Assembly (NCBI RefSeq): GCF_001895045.1
Contig: NZ_BDAM01000010.1
Span: 124,001 to 188,000 of the forward strand
Reading direction: 5' to 3'
DNA length: 64,000 nt
Origin: Rhodococcus coprophilus NBRC 100603
GTDB lineage: Bacteria > Actinomycetota > Actinomycetes > Mycobacteriales > Mycobacteriaceae
Shown: piece by piece, positions 26,633 through 39,600 of the stretch
How positions within the stretch are numbered: position 1 is the first letter of the stretch
Layout: each line of letters begins with the position of its first letter
Made by a program: the position numbers and the translations under genes
Notes under the pieces: model-generated
Told to the model about the DNA's origin: nothing
Seen by the model: only the letters and a program-made list of their open reading frames with translations
Database searches by the model: none

Positions 26633-27631
26633 CTACGAGCCCAGGAGTGACGCCTCGATCTGCGGCCACGACCGCTTCAGTTCGTCCTCCCAGTATCCCC
26701 AGGAGTGGGTGCCCTCTTCCCGGAAGTGGACGGTCGCCGGGATGTCGAGTTCGGCCAGCCGTTCGGCAAGACGCTGAGTGCACACGTTCGTCGCAGCTTC
26801 GATGACCCCGCCCACCAGAACCTGTTCGTGCAGTTCCGGTGCCTGGGCCGACCGTGGCAGCATCGGATTCTCGTACGGGCCCGGCAGTCCGCTCCCGTTC
26901 GAAACGTAGAGGGAGATGCCCCTGAGCCGTTCGGCATTGACGGTGGGGTCGTGGCGGCGCCACTCCTCGTCGTCGTACGGTCCCCACATGTTCCTCGCGT
27001 CCGTCTCACCCATCACTTCGACGACGGTGCGGAGGAACGCCTGACCCATCGGGTCGCTGGTCTGGGCGCAGCCACTGTAGGAGGCGACGCCCCTGTACAG
27101 TCCGGGCGCCTGGATGGCGAGATCGAGAACGGACGTGCCCGCCATCGACAACCCCGCGATCGCGTTGACGCCTGTCGTGCCGAGCGCGCGGTCGACTATC
27201 GGAGGCAGTTCGCGGGTCAGGAAGGTCTGCCACTTGGCGCGGCCCACCACCGGATCCTCCCGAATCCAGTCGGTGTAGTAGGTGAACATCCCTTCCGCCG
27301 GGATCAGGACGTTCACGTTCTTGTCGGCGAGGAAGTCGAGGATCTTCGTCTGATTCAGCCAGTTCGCGCCGTCTTCGCCGCCACCGGCACCGTTGAGCAG
27401 GTACAGCGTGGGGCGGGGCACGCTGGTGTCGGCCGGACGGATCAACTGGAGCGGAATCTCCCGTCCCATCGCCTGCGAGTACACATGCATGTCCCAGCGA
27501 GCTCCGTCGACCTGCTGGATCCGGATCTCCCCGCTCCCGGGCGTCGAAGCCCCGGCATGTGTTCCGGGAACGGTGAGGGCAAAAGCCATGACGGCACAGG
27601 TCATGCCGCGTTTGAGACGGTGTGTTTTCAT
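26633..27631 (-). CDS. Secreted antigen-85-like acyltransferase/esterase, coupled to the NRPS gene
   Basis: The protein has 332 residues with a signal peptide (cleavage near THAGA-ST). The alpha/beta-hydrolase domain resembles mycolyltransferases: [23 protein letters not shown], the nucleophile elbow GLSMAG with S162, a C-terminal [11 protein letters not shown] with the catalytic His (about residue 316), and [15 protein letters not shown] early on. Antigen 85 enzymes move mycolic acids between trehalose and cell-wall acceptors. The ATG at 27631 overlaps the stop of the 5911-residue peptide synthetase gene as ATGA, so the two are cotranslated. It may esterify, hydrolyse or export-process the peptide product. 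A general mycolyltransferase role is the alternative. Confidence 0.87.
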   Translation of the reverse strand: MKTHRLKRGMTCAVMAFALTVPGTHAGASTPGSGEIRIQQVDGARWDMHVYSQAMGREIPLQLIRPADTSVPRPTLYLLNGAGGGEDGANWLNQTKILDFLADKNVNVLIPAEGMFTYYTDWIREDPVVGRAKWQTFLTRELPPIVDRALGTTGVNAIAGLSMAGTSVLDLAIQAPGLYRGVASYSGCAQTSDPMGQAFLRTVVEVMGETDARNMWGPYDDEEWRRHDPTVNAERLRGISLYVSNGSGLPGPYENPMLPRSAQAPELHEQVLVGGVIEAATNVCTQRLAERLAELDIPATVHFREEGTHSWGYWEDELKRSWPQIEASLLGS

Positions 27632-30600
27632 CGTGCGAACTGGCCCTGTCGGTCGTCGTCGGATGGAGATGCGAAGACAGTACGTAGCACCGGGCCGACG
27701 ACCGCAAGTGCCTCGGGCGAAGTCATGCGCCAGTGCGTGACCGGCACTGAACGCTCACGGACCTGCCCGCTGACGGCGTCGGCCCATCCGGTGGCACCAC
27801 CGCGCCCGTCCTCGCCGGCGGAGAAGTACAGAAGGTCACCGTCGAACCGGGAAGGCCGGTGCCGCGCCGCCGACGCCGCATTGTGTTCCGCGGCCGCCCT
27901 CAATTTCCGGACGAGCCGGTCGGTGTCGTGGACCGTATTGCCGGTCAGGTCGGCGACGACGCGCACGAGGTCGTCGACGGTGCCCGGTTCATTGCCGTCC
28001 GTCTCCAAACCGAACCCGGCGAGCAGATCACCCATCGGCACCATCTCGTCGATGCCGCCGGTCGCGGTGCCGAACTCGGTATCGGCGAAACTGTCGAGCA
28101 TCACCAGCGACGCCACGGTGTCGCCGGCGGCCTGCAACTGCACAGCCATTTCCTGGGCGATCACACCGCCCATCGACCAGCCGAGAAGCCGGTAGGGGCC
28201 GCGCCCCTGGACGCGCCGGATCTCGTCGACGTACCTGGCTGCGAGGTCCTCGAGGCTGTCGGGGAGATCGTCGAGCGGAGTCTGCAGTCCGTACACCGGC
28301 AGCGACGGGTCGAGATGCGGTACGAGCGCGGTATAGCACCACGACAATCCCACGATCGGGTGGACGCAGAACAACGGCGTGAGGTCTCCCTGTTCCCGAA
28401 GCGGCTGCAACACCGCGAATTCCGGTCCCGGGGTGTCACCCCGATCGATCTGCAGCGACAGCGCCTCCACAGTCGAGTGGGAGAACAGCCACTGCAACGG
28501 GACAGCAACACCGAGCGCGTCCCGGATCCGCGCGACGAATCGTGTCGCGACCAGCGACGTCCCACCAAGCGCGAAGAAGTCGTCGTCGAGCCCGACTTGC
28601 CCGATCCCGAGGATCGAGGAGAATGCTTCCGCGACAGCATTTTCCGTATCGGTCGACGGAGCACGGAAGTCGTGCGCGCGGATCTCCGGTTGCGGCAGCG
28701 CCTTCCGGTCGAGCTTGCCGTTCGGAGTCGTGGGCATCGCTTCCAGCACGACGAACTGTGACGGAACCATGTACGAGGGCAGGGACTTACCCATCTCCGC
28801 GCGCAATTGCTGCACATCCGGCTCACCGGCGGGGACGACGTAACCGACGAGTTGATCGGGCCACGCCACCACAGCGCCGGCGGCTACCCGCCCGTTCGCG
28901 CGCAGCACCGACTCGATTTCTCCGAGTTCGATGCGCTGTCCCCGCAACTTGACCTGGAGGTCGTTGCGGCCGACGAACTCGAGTTCACCCCGGCGATTGC
29001 GCCGCACGAGATCACCCGTTCGGTACAAGCGCGTTCCGGGGGCGTCGAACGGGTTCGCCACGAACCGTCCGGCCGTGAGAGCGGCCCGCCCCGCGTATCC
29101 GCGGGCCAGCTGCGCACCCGACAGATAGAGTTCGCCGACCACGCCCACGGGCACCGGGTGCAGGCGGGTGTCGAGCACCCACGCGCCGGTGTTCCATACC
29201 GGCGTACCGATGGGAACTGCCGTCCCGCCGTCGACGGAGCTGCCGGGGTGGTGGGTGGCCTGCATCGCGGTTTCGGTGGGCCCGTACAAGTTGTGCACGT
29301 CGCAGCCGAACCGGGTTCGCACGCGCTGCGCGGTCGTGCCGGAGAGCGCCTCCCCACCGGTGAACACCAGCCGCAGCGACGATGCCGGAGCCTCCGCCAC
29401 ATCGAGGACCGCGTCCAGGACGGTCGGCACGAACTGCGCCACCGTGACCTCGAAGTCCACCAGAGCGCGCGCCAGATACTCGGGATCGCGATGTCCGTCC
29501 GGTGCGGCGACCGCCAGTCGCGCCCCCGTGTGCAACGGCCAGAACAACTCCCACACCGACGCGTCGAAGGTGAGCGGTGTCTTGAGCAGCACCGTGTCGC
29601 CGCCGTCCGCGAGGAATTCCTCCTGTAGCCAGCTCAACTGGTTCACCACCGCCGCGTGCGACACCGTGACCCCCTTGGGCCGGCCTGTCGATCCCGACGT
29701 GAACAGGACGTACGCCGCGTTGTCCGCGCGCAGCGGCGCGCGTCGTTCGTGGTCTCCGATCGGTGCATCCGAGACGCCGGACAGGTCGACGACGCCGAGA
29801 TCCACGACCGTGCGGTCGCCGTACGCGTCGCGGTGAACCGACGACAACACGAGCACCGGGTCTGCGGTGTCGAGCACATAGGAGGTCCGCTCGGCCGGCT
29901 GCCCGGGATCGAGCGGGACGTAGGCACCACCGGCAGCAACCACCGCGTGTACGGCGACCACTGCGTCGATCGAGCGTTCCATCACGACCGCGACGTTCGC
30001 GTCCGGCCCGACCCCTAGCGAAACAAGGTGCCGTGCAAGCCGGTTCACGCGCGACGCGAACTCGGCGTAGCTGTACGACACCGTGCCGTCCGTTACCGCG
30101 ACGGCGTCCGGGGATCGCTCTGCCTGGGCGTCGAGTCTCTCCGGGAGTGTGCCGAACCCACCATGGGTGCGCACGGTCGGCAGGCCGAGTGCCCGCAGCA
30201 CCGAATGCTCGTCGGGTGCGAGCCAGTCCAGATCGCCGACCGGTGTAGCGGGAGCGTGCACCACCGCGTCGAGAATCCGGACCACACGATCGGCGATGGC
30301 GACGACCGTGGCATCGTCGAACAGGTCCGTGGCGTACGTCCACGTCATGGAGATGCCCGAGGGTTCCCCCGTCTCGGAGAACGATTCGTGCGCGGTGATC
30401 TGGAGGTCGAACATCGCTCGGTCGAGGGGAGGATCGACCGGCTCGATCCCGACATCGCCCAGCCGGAACTCGCCGGCCGGCATGTTCTGCAGGGTCAGCA
30501 TGACCTGGAACAGCGGATTGCGTGCCTGCGATCGCGGGGGCGCCAGTACTTCGACCAGCCGCTCGAACGGCACCTCGGCGTGCGCGAAGGCGCGCAGATC

Positions 30601-33600
30601 GACCTCCCGGACGGATCGGAGCAGGTCGGTGAACGTACTGCCGGCGTCGACCGCCGTGCGGAGCACCAGGGTGTTGACGAACATGCCGACGAGGTCGTCG
30701 AGAGCGGCGTCGCCGCGACCGGCGACCGGCGTGCCCAGTGCGATGTCGGACGAGCCGCTGAGCCGCGAGAGCGCCACCGCCGTCGCACTGTGCAGCACCA
30801 TGAACAGCGTCGCCCGGTGGGCTCCGGCCATCGTGAGCAGACCGGCGTGGAGCGTCCCGTCGAGCGTCACCGCGTGCGACGCGCCTCGATGCGACACAAC
30901 CTGGGGTCGCGGCCGGTCCCAGGGCAGTTCGAGTTGATCCGGCAGGGATGCCAGAGTCTCGGTCCAGAAGTCGATCTGCTCGGCCATGACGCTGCCGGGG
31001 TCGTCCTCGGACCCGAGGACCGTCCGTTGCCACAACGAGTAGTCCGCGTACTGCAACGGCAGCGGTGCCCATCCGGGTGGGTTGCCTCGGACTCGAGACG
31101 CATACGCTGTCATCACGTCCCGAGTGAGCGGACCCATCGAGAAACCGTCGGCGGCGATGTGGTGGACCACGAAGACGAGAACGAAATCTTCCGGGGCGGG
31201 CCGGTACAACCGCACTCGTACCGGCACCTCCGCGGTCACGTCGAATCCTGCCGAGACGAACTCGGCGACCACGGCGAGCACGTCGTCCGCACCGACCGGT
31301 ACGGGTGTCAGGTCCGCCACCACCGCCGAGGATGCCAGCACCTGCTGGATGCCCTCGCCGTCGACCTCGGGATACACCGTCCGCAGCACCTCGTGCCGGG
31401 CCAGCACGTCCTCCACCGCTGCCTGCAATGCGGTGGTGTCGAGGCGGCCCGACACGCGAAGCACCGCCGGGATGTTGTAGGTGGCGGAATCGGGATCGAA
31501 CCGGTTGAGGAACCACAACCGCTGCTGTGCGAGCGACAGGGGAATTCGCGCGGGTCTCTCACGGGCGGTGAGGGCCGGCCGGGCACCGGCACCGGCGGTC
31601 GATGCCACGGCGGCCGCGAGGGCCACCACGGTGGGTGCCTCGAAGACGGCGCGCACCGGCACGGTCGTGTCGAGGGCCGACCCGAGGCGCGCGGCCAATT
31701 GCGTCGCAATGAGGGAGTTTCCTCCGAGCGCGAAGAAGTCGTCGTCGAGACCGACCCGGTCGATGCCGAGCAACTCGGCGTACACGCCGGCGACGGTCTG
31801 CTGGACGGGATTCTCCGGAGCGCGGAAGGCCCGCGCTTCGAAACCGGGCACGGGCAGTGCTTTTCGGTCGAGTTTGCCGTTCGCGGTGATCGGCAGTGCA
31901 TCCAGGACAAGGATCTGCGCGGGCACCATGTAGGACGGCAGTTCGGCGCCGATCCGGTCCCGCAGCGTCCGGGGATCGGCAGTGGTGCCGGCGGTGGGGA
32001 CGACATAGCCGACGAGCCGATCGCCGGTGTGGGCGTCGGTGTGCACCACGACGACGGCCTGGGCCACCGAGTCTGTACTGGTGAGGACGGCTTCGATCTC
32101 ATCGAGTTCGATGCGCAACCCGCGCAGCTGCACCTGGGCGTCGCGACGACCCACGAAGCGGATTTCCCCGGTCGCAGTGCGACGCACCAGATCTCCGGTC
32201 CGGTACATGAGACCGCCGGTGTAGGGGCAGGCGACGAACCGGGCTGCGGTCAGCTCCGGACGGCGGTGATAACCGCGGGCGAGACCGGCACCGGACAGAT
32301 ACAGCTCACCGACGACACCGTCGGGCACGGGGTGGAGCCGGTCGTCGAGGATCACCGCGCCCGAACCGTGGATGGGCACACCGATGGTGATGTCGTCGCC
32401 GGGGCTCATGGGTCCGGCCTCGGTGATGATGATGGTGGTTTCGGTGGGTCCGTAGCTGTTGAAGAATCGGCACACCGGCCCGAACTTTGCGACGAGTTCC
32501 GGCGGGCACACATCCCCGCCGACCATGACGGCTTCGAGATCGGGGAGATCTGTGGGGGTGACGGTGCCGAGCGCGGCGGGGGCGGTGAGCACGTGCGTGA
32601 CCCGTTCGCGCCGTAGCAGATCGGCCAGCTCGGCGCCTCCCACGACCTCCGGCGCCGCGACGACCATGGTGGCGCCGGCGGAGAACGCGGCGATCTGCTC
32701 GAACACCGACGCGTCGAAGCTCGACGACGAGAATCGGAGCACCCGCGACTTCGTGCTCACACCGAGTTCGGGGCGGTGCTCCGCGGTGAAGGCGGTGAGG
32801 CCGCGGTGCGTGACGACGACGCCCTTCGGGGTGCCGGTCGAACCGGACGTGTAGATCATGTACGCGGCCGACTGCGCCACCGGTGACCGATCGTGTGCGA
32901 TCGGCGCATCGGAATATCCGCCGGCGTCGTCGACACGGACCCACGGGATGTCGGCGGAGGGGCCGTCACCGTGCGCGAGCCCGAGCCGCACACCGGAATC
33001 CGACAACAGGTAGGCGATTCTCGCTGCCGGTAGCCCGGGGTCGACCGGTACGAATGCGGCGCCGGTCTTGGCCACCGCCCAGAGCGCGACGATTCCGTCG
33101 ACGCATCGCGGGAACGACAGCGCCACGAACGTTTCCGTCCTCGCTCCGAGGTCGGCGAGTTTGCGTGCGAGCCGGTTGGATGCACGATCCAGTTCGGTGT
33201 ACGTCAGGTGACGGGTGCCGTCGGTGACGGCGACACCGTCCGGGTTCGCAGCGACACCGGCCGCGAGGATCTCCGGCAACGTGAATGCGGGCATGTCTGC
33301 GGGCACGGCATGTTCGAGTGCGGAACGGGCCTCGTCCTCGGTCGACAGCGACACGTCGCCGACCGGTCCGGCCGGGTTCGCGGTCACCGCGTCGAGTACT
33401 CGCACCCAGCGCTGCGTGAACGATTCCGCGGTCCCGGCATCGAAGAGGTCGGTCGCGTATGTGAGCGACGCGGCGAGGGCACCGCCGTCGTCGTCCCGAA
33501 CCGTGAATTCGAGGTCCACCTTGGCGACATCGACGCCGGGCTCGACGGGTTCGATACGGAGGCCGGGGAGTTCGAGGACACCGGTCCCCTGGTTCTGCAG

Positions 33601-36600
33601 CGACAGCGACACCTGGAACAGCGGTGCATGGCTCTGAGAGCGAACGGGCCCGACGGCGTCCACGACCTGCTCGAACGGCACGTCGGCATGCCCGAAGGCG
33701 GCGAGGTCGGTGTCGCGGGTCCGCTCGAGTACCTGTCCGAAACCGTCGGTCGGGTCGAAGCGGGTGCGGAGCACGAGGGTGTTGACGAACATGCCGACGA
33801 CGTCGTCGAGCGCGGCGTCTCCGCGGCCCGCGACGGGAGTGCCGACGCAGACGTCGTCGGTGTTGCCGAGTCGTGCGAGCAGCACCGACAGTGCCGCATG
33901 AAGCGCCATGAAGCGCGTGGCGCCGTGCGAGCGCGCGAGTTCGTCGAGGGCACGCACGGTGCCGGCACCGATACGGAAGTCGACGCGGGCACCCCTCTGC
34001 GAGGCGACGGCAGGACGCGACCGGTCGGCGGGCAGGTCGAGCACCGCAGGGACGTCGGCGAGTGCCTCGGTCCAGTACGCGAGCTGACATGCCGCGAGCG
34101 ACCCGGGGTCGCCGGGATCCCCGAGTACGCCGCGCTGCCAGAGCGCGAAGTCGGCATACTGCACCGCGAGCGGCACCCACGACGGGGAATCGCCTGCGAG
34201 CCGGGCGCCGTAGGCGACGAAGATGTCACGGGCCAGCGGCACGGTGGATGCACCGTCCGCGGCGATGTGGTGGACGACGACCACGAGCACGTGGTCCTCG
34301 TCGGCGATCCGCAGCAGCGCACCTCTGATCGGGGTATCGGTGGTGAGATCGAATCCGCGCGAGACCAACGCGAGCATCTCGTCACCGAGTGTGTCGGCGG
34401 TGACCGGGCGCGGGCTCAGGTCCACGGCGGCGTCGTCGCGGATCACCTGCGCCGGGCCGTCGGCGTCGGCGTCGGCGTCGGGGAAGACGGTGCGCAGGAC
34501 CTCGTGCCGCTGCACCACATCGTGCGCGGCGGCGCACAGGGCGTCGTGGTCGAGACGGCCCCGCAGTCGCACCGCGACCGGAATGTTGTAAGCCGGCGAG
34601 GTTGGGTCGAAACGGTTGATCAGCCACATCCGCTGCTGAGCGGGTGAGAGCGGGAGGTGGTCGGGCCGGGGTCCGGAGACCAGCGGCGGCCGCTGCTCCG
34701 ACGCGCTGTCCCCGACCACCGCGGCCAGGGACGCCACCGTCGGGTTCTCGAACACCGCACGCACCCCCGCCGAGGCGTCCAGTCGTGCGACGACCCGGGT
34801 CGCGGACAGGGAATTCCCGCCGAGTGCGAAGAAGTCGTCGTGCGCGCCGACCCGTTCGAGGCCGAGGACGTCCGCGAACGCGCCCGCGACCCGGCGTTCG
34901 GCCTCGGTGCGCGGTGCGACGAATTCGGCGGCTGTGAAGACGGGTTCGGGAAGCGCCCTCAGATCGACCTTGCCCGCCCCCGTGAGGGGAAGGGCATCGA
35001 CGACGGTGATCGCCGCGGGCACCATGTAGTCGGGGAGCGTCCGCGCGGCATGTGCGGCCACGTCGGCGGCATCGACGACGAGTCCGGGCGCAGCCACGAC
35101 ATACGCCACCACGGCGCCGCTCTCGTCGTGCGGCACGCTCACCACGGCCTCGACGGACGGATGAGCGGACAACACTGCGTCGATCTCGGACAGTTCGATG
35201 CGATGACCCCGCACCTTCACTTGGAAATCATTGCGTCCCAAAAAGTCCAATGTGCCGCCGGCGTTCTTCCGAACGCGGTCGCCGGTTCGGTACACCACTC
35301 CCCCGGAAATCGGGTCTGCGACGAAGCGTGAAGCCGTCAGTGCGGGGCGCGCGTGGTATCCACGGGCGAGTCCGGCACCGGATACGTACAACTCTCCCGG
35401 CACGCCCGTCGGGACTGGTTGCAGCCGGTCGTCGAGAACCAGCACCGACGTGCCGATGACAGCGCGGCCGATGCGGACCGGCTCCCCCGGCACCATCGGA
35501 CCGAAATGAGTTGCCATGATGGTGGATTCGGTCGGACCGTACGCGTTGAACATTGCGCGTCCGGGCGCCCACCGGGCCACGAGCGACGGTTCGCACGCTT
35601 CACCGCCGACGACGACCACCCGAACGTGCGGCAGCGTCTCGGGGTCGACTGTCGCCAGTGCCGCGGGGGTGAGGAAAAGGTGTGTCACGCCGGTGTCGGC
35701 GAGCACCGTCTCGAGTTCGGTGCCGCCGTAGATTCCGGTTGGCACGAGCACGAGCGTCGCTCTTCCACCGACCGCCATCAGCAGTTCTAGCAGCGACGCG
35801 TCGAAGCTGGGTGACGCGAACGCCGCGACGCGGTCACCGGGCCGCACGCCATAGTGGCGTTGTTGCTCGGCGACGAACGCTGCGAGGCCGCGGTGGGTGA
35901 CGACCACGCCTTTCGGCACGCCCGTGGAACCGGACGTGTAGATCAGGTAGGCGGGTTGGTCTAGGTGGGGTACACGCGCGGGGACGGGCAGGTCGTCATC
36001 GGTCTGCGCGGTGGCGTCGAGCCACCGCACGTCGTCGGGCAGGGCGTTGCGGTGTGCGTCGGTCGTGAGCCCGAGCCGTGCGCCCGAGTCGGTGAGCATG
36101 TGCTCGATGCGAGCCGCCGGATAGGTCGGGTCGACGGGCAGGAAGGCGGCGCCTGTTCGGGCGACCGCCCAGACGGCGAGTACCGATTCCACCGAGCGCT
36201 CCACCGCGACGGCGACAACCGTCTCCGGGCCTGCACCGGCCTCGATCAGCATGTGTGCGAGCGCCGCCGAGCGGCGGTCGAGTTCCCCGTAGGTGACGAC
36301 GCGCGTCCCGGAGACGAGCGCGGGCACCTCGGAATCGGTGACAGCGGCGGCGAGTAGCTGCGGGAGGGTCCGTGCGTCGACGAATTCAGGGCGGCGCAGC
36401 AGTTCGTCGTGCTCGTCGTGCGAGAGCAGGTCCAGGGTGCCGATGGAGGCATCCGGATCTGCCACAGCCGACTCCAGCACGCGCACGAAACGATCGGCCA
36501 GCATTGCGGCAGTGGATTCTTCGAACAAGTCCCGGGCAAAGGTCAGCGTGACGGTCGCGTGCCGCTCGTGCTCGGTGACCGCGAATTCGAGATCGAACTT

Positions 36601-39600
36601 GGCGATTCCGAAATCTACGGGCAGCACCTCGATCTCGAGTTCGGGCAACGTCACCGAGCGGGGCTGCGGCACGTCCAGGGCGAGCACCGTCTGGAACAGG
36701 GGCTGGTGCGAGGTCGAGCGGGTCGTGGCGAGCGCTTCGGCGAGTTGCTCGAACGGCAGGTCGGCGTGGGAGTACGCGGCAAGGTCGTTGTCGCGCACCA
36801 CGGTCAGGGCCGCGGCGAACGAGAGCGAGGCATCGAAGCGGGTGCGCAACGGGAGCGTGTTGACGAACATGCCCACCACGTCGTCGAGCGCTCGGTGCCC
36901 GCGACCGGCGACGGGGGTGCCGACCGTGACGTCATAGGTTCCGCTCGTGCGGGCGAGGAGGACGGCGAGGGCGGTGTGCAGCACCATGAACAGCGATGCC
37001 TCGTGCGCCCGTGCGAGTTCGGTGCACGCGGTGTAGACCGCCGTGGGCACGTCGACGGTGACGGTGCCGCCGCGGAACGACGGGACCGACGGTCGCCGGC
37101 GGTCGGTGGGCAGATCCAGCAAATCGGGCGCTCCGGCCAGGGTTTCGCGCCAGAATGCCAGTTGAGCAGCCGCGACCGATTCGGGGTCGTCGATGCCCCC
37201 GAGAAGCCCGTGCTGCCACAGGGCGTAGTCGGCGTACCCGACCGGCAACGGCTCCCACGCCGGTGCGGCGCCTGCGCTACGTGCACCGTAGGCGGCGACC
37301 AGATCGCGGGCGAGTGCCTGCATCGACCAACCGTCGATCGCGATGTGATGCACGACCAGCGCGACGACGTGTCGGTCGGCGTCTTCGCGGACGACGTTCA
37401 GCGCGAGGGGGATCTCGCGGGTGACGTCGAAGCCGCGGCCGACCACCTCGACCAGCCACTCGTCAAGCGTCCCGGTGAGGTCCTCGACGGTCAGGGTGAG
37501 TGCGTCGACCGCGCTCGCGACAGGCAGGATCTCCTGCCGGGGACCGTCGCCGTCGTCCGGGTAGCGGGTGCGCAGCGTCTCGTGCCGGCCGACGATGTCG
37601 GTGACGGCATTGCGCAGCGCGTCGACGTCGAGCGTGCCGGTCAGGCGTAGCGCGACCGCCACGTTGTAGGCACCCGACGCCGGGTCGAAGCGGTTGACGA
37701 ACCACATGCGCGCCTGCGCCGGTGAGAGAGGGATGCGCTCAGGGCGCGGTCCCGCGACGAGCGCCGGACCCACCTGCCGATCCTGCTGTCCGTCGATGAG
37801 AGCGGACAGCCCGGACACCGTGGCGTTGTCGAACAGATCCCGGATCTGCAGCCGGGTACCGAAGGTGTCGTCGAGCCGGGCGAGCAGCCGGGTCGCAGTC
37901 AGCGAGTTGCCGCCGAGATCGAAGAAGTTCGCCGTCGCGCCGGGTCGATCACGTCCGAGCACGTCGGCCACGATCGTCGACACTGTCTTCTCGGTCGCGG
38001 TCGCCGGAGCGACGTACTCGATGCCGGAGCCGAATTCCGGCGCGGGAAGGGATTTGCGGTCGAGCTTGCCGTTGGCCGTGAGCGGTAGCGCGTCGAGCAC
38101 CATCACGACGGTGGGAACCATGTGCCGCGGAAGGCGGGTGGCGGCGTGGCGGAGGACGGCCTCGCTGTCGAGTGTCCCCACGACGTAGGCGACCAGGTGT
38201 TCCCCGGCGACGGTGTCGCGATGCAGTACGACGACGGCCTGCGTTACGTCGTCGTGTTCGAGGAGTGCGGATTCGATCTCTCCGAGTTCGATGCGCTGGC
38301 CCCGGAGCTTGACCTGGAAGTCACTGCGGCCCACGTACTCGAGGACGCCGTCGACGCGCCACCGCACCACGTCGCCGGTGCGGTACAGGCGTGCTCCCCC
38401 GGAGGGATCGGCGACGAAACGTGCGGCTGTCAGGCCGGGGGCCGCGTGGTAGCCACGGGCAAGCTGCACTCCCCCGAGATACAACTCGCCCTCGACACCC
38501 ACCGGGACCGGCCGGAGTCGCGAATCCAGCACGCGCACAGTGGTGTTCCAGACCGGTGTTCCGATGGGCACCGGGTTCTCGCCCGGGACGGTCTCGTGTG
38601 CGGTCACGTCGACCGCGGCCTCGGTGGGTCCGTACAGGTTGTGCAGGGGCGCGCCGAGAGCGTCGGCGAAACGCGCGACAGTCGTGGCCGGCAGTGCCTC
38701 ACCGCTGGTGAACACCTGACGCACGCTGCCGCATCGCGTCAGGTCGGCTCCGGTGAGGAACACGTCGAGCATCGACGGTACGAAATGCAGCGTGGTGATC
38801 CGGTATTCGTCGATCACCCGGGAGAGGTAGCGCGGATCGCGGTGCCCGTCCGGGCTCGCGAGCACCACCGAAGCACCGGTGAGCAACGGCCAGAACAGCT
38901 CCCACACCGACACGTCGAATGTCGCGGGGGTCTTCTGCAGCACCACATCGTCTCCGGTAAGCGGATACGTGTCCTGCATCCAGAGCAGACGGTTGACGAT
39001 GCTGCGGTGTGAGATCGCGACGCCCTTGGGCCTTCCGGTGGAACCGGAGGTGAACAGCACGTACGCCAGGTCGTCGGGACGGAGCGGCGCGCGGCGGTCG
39101 CGGTCGGTGATTGGCGCGCCGGAGAGCCCGGACACGTCGGGGAGAGCGTGGAGAACCCGTACCGGGGCCGCTGTCTCCAGCACGTGCGCGGTGCGCGCGG
39201 CGGGCTGGTCGGGATCGATCGGCACGTAGGCCGCGCCGGCGGTGACGACGGCGTGGATGGCGATGAGCTGGTCCAGCGAGCGCGGCATCGCGACACCCAC
39301 GAGATCACCGGGGCCGATACCGTCGGCGACCAGTGCGCGCGCGACGCGATTGACCCCCGGCGCAAATTCGGCATAGCGCAGTGTGGAACCGCCGTCGACG
39401 AGTACGGCCTCCGCGTCGGGAGTGCGCCGAGCCTGTCGCGTAAGGAGATCCGCGAGGGTCGACATGGGGAGTGCGCGGACCGCGCCGCGTTCGAATCCGG
39501 CGACGGTGTCGCGCTCGCCGGGCAGGAAGACATCGACGTCACCGATCCGCGTCTCCGGGGAGGTCGCCACGGTGTCGAGCACTCCGACGAGCCGCTGCGT

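Noticed and set aside
26633-27631. Acyltransferase gene as an external type II thioesterase of the NRPS
   Set aside because: It has a signal peptide and antigen-85 motifs ([23 protein letters not shown]), whereas type II thioesterases are cytoplasmic and carry a different GHSMG context.
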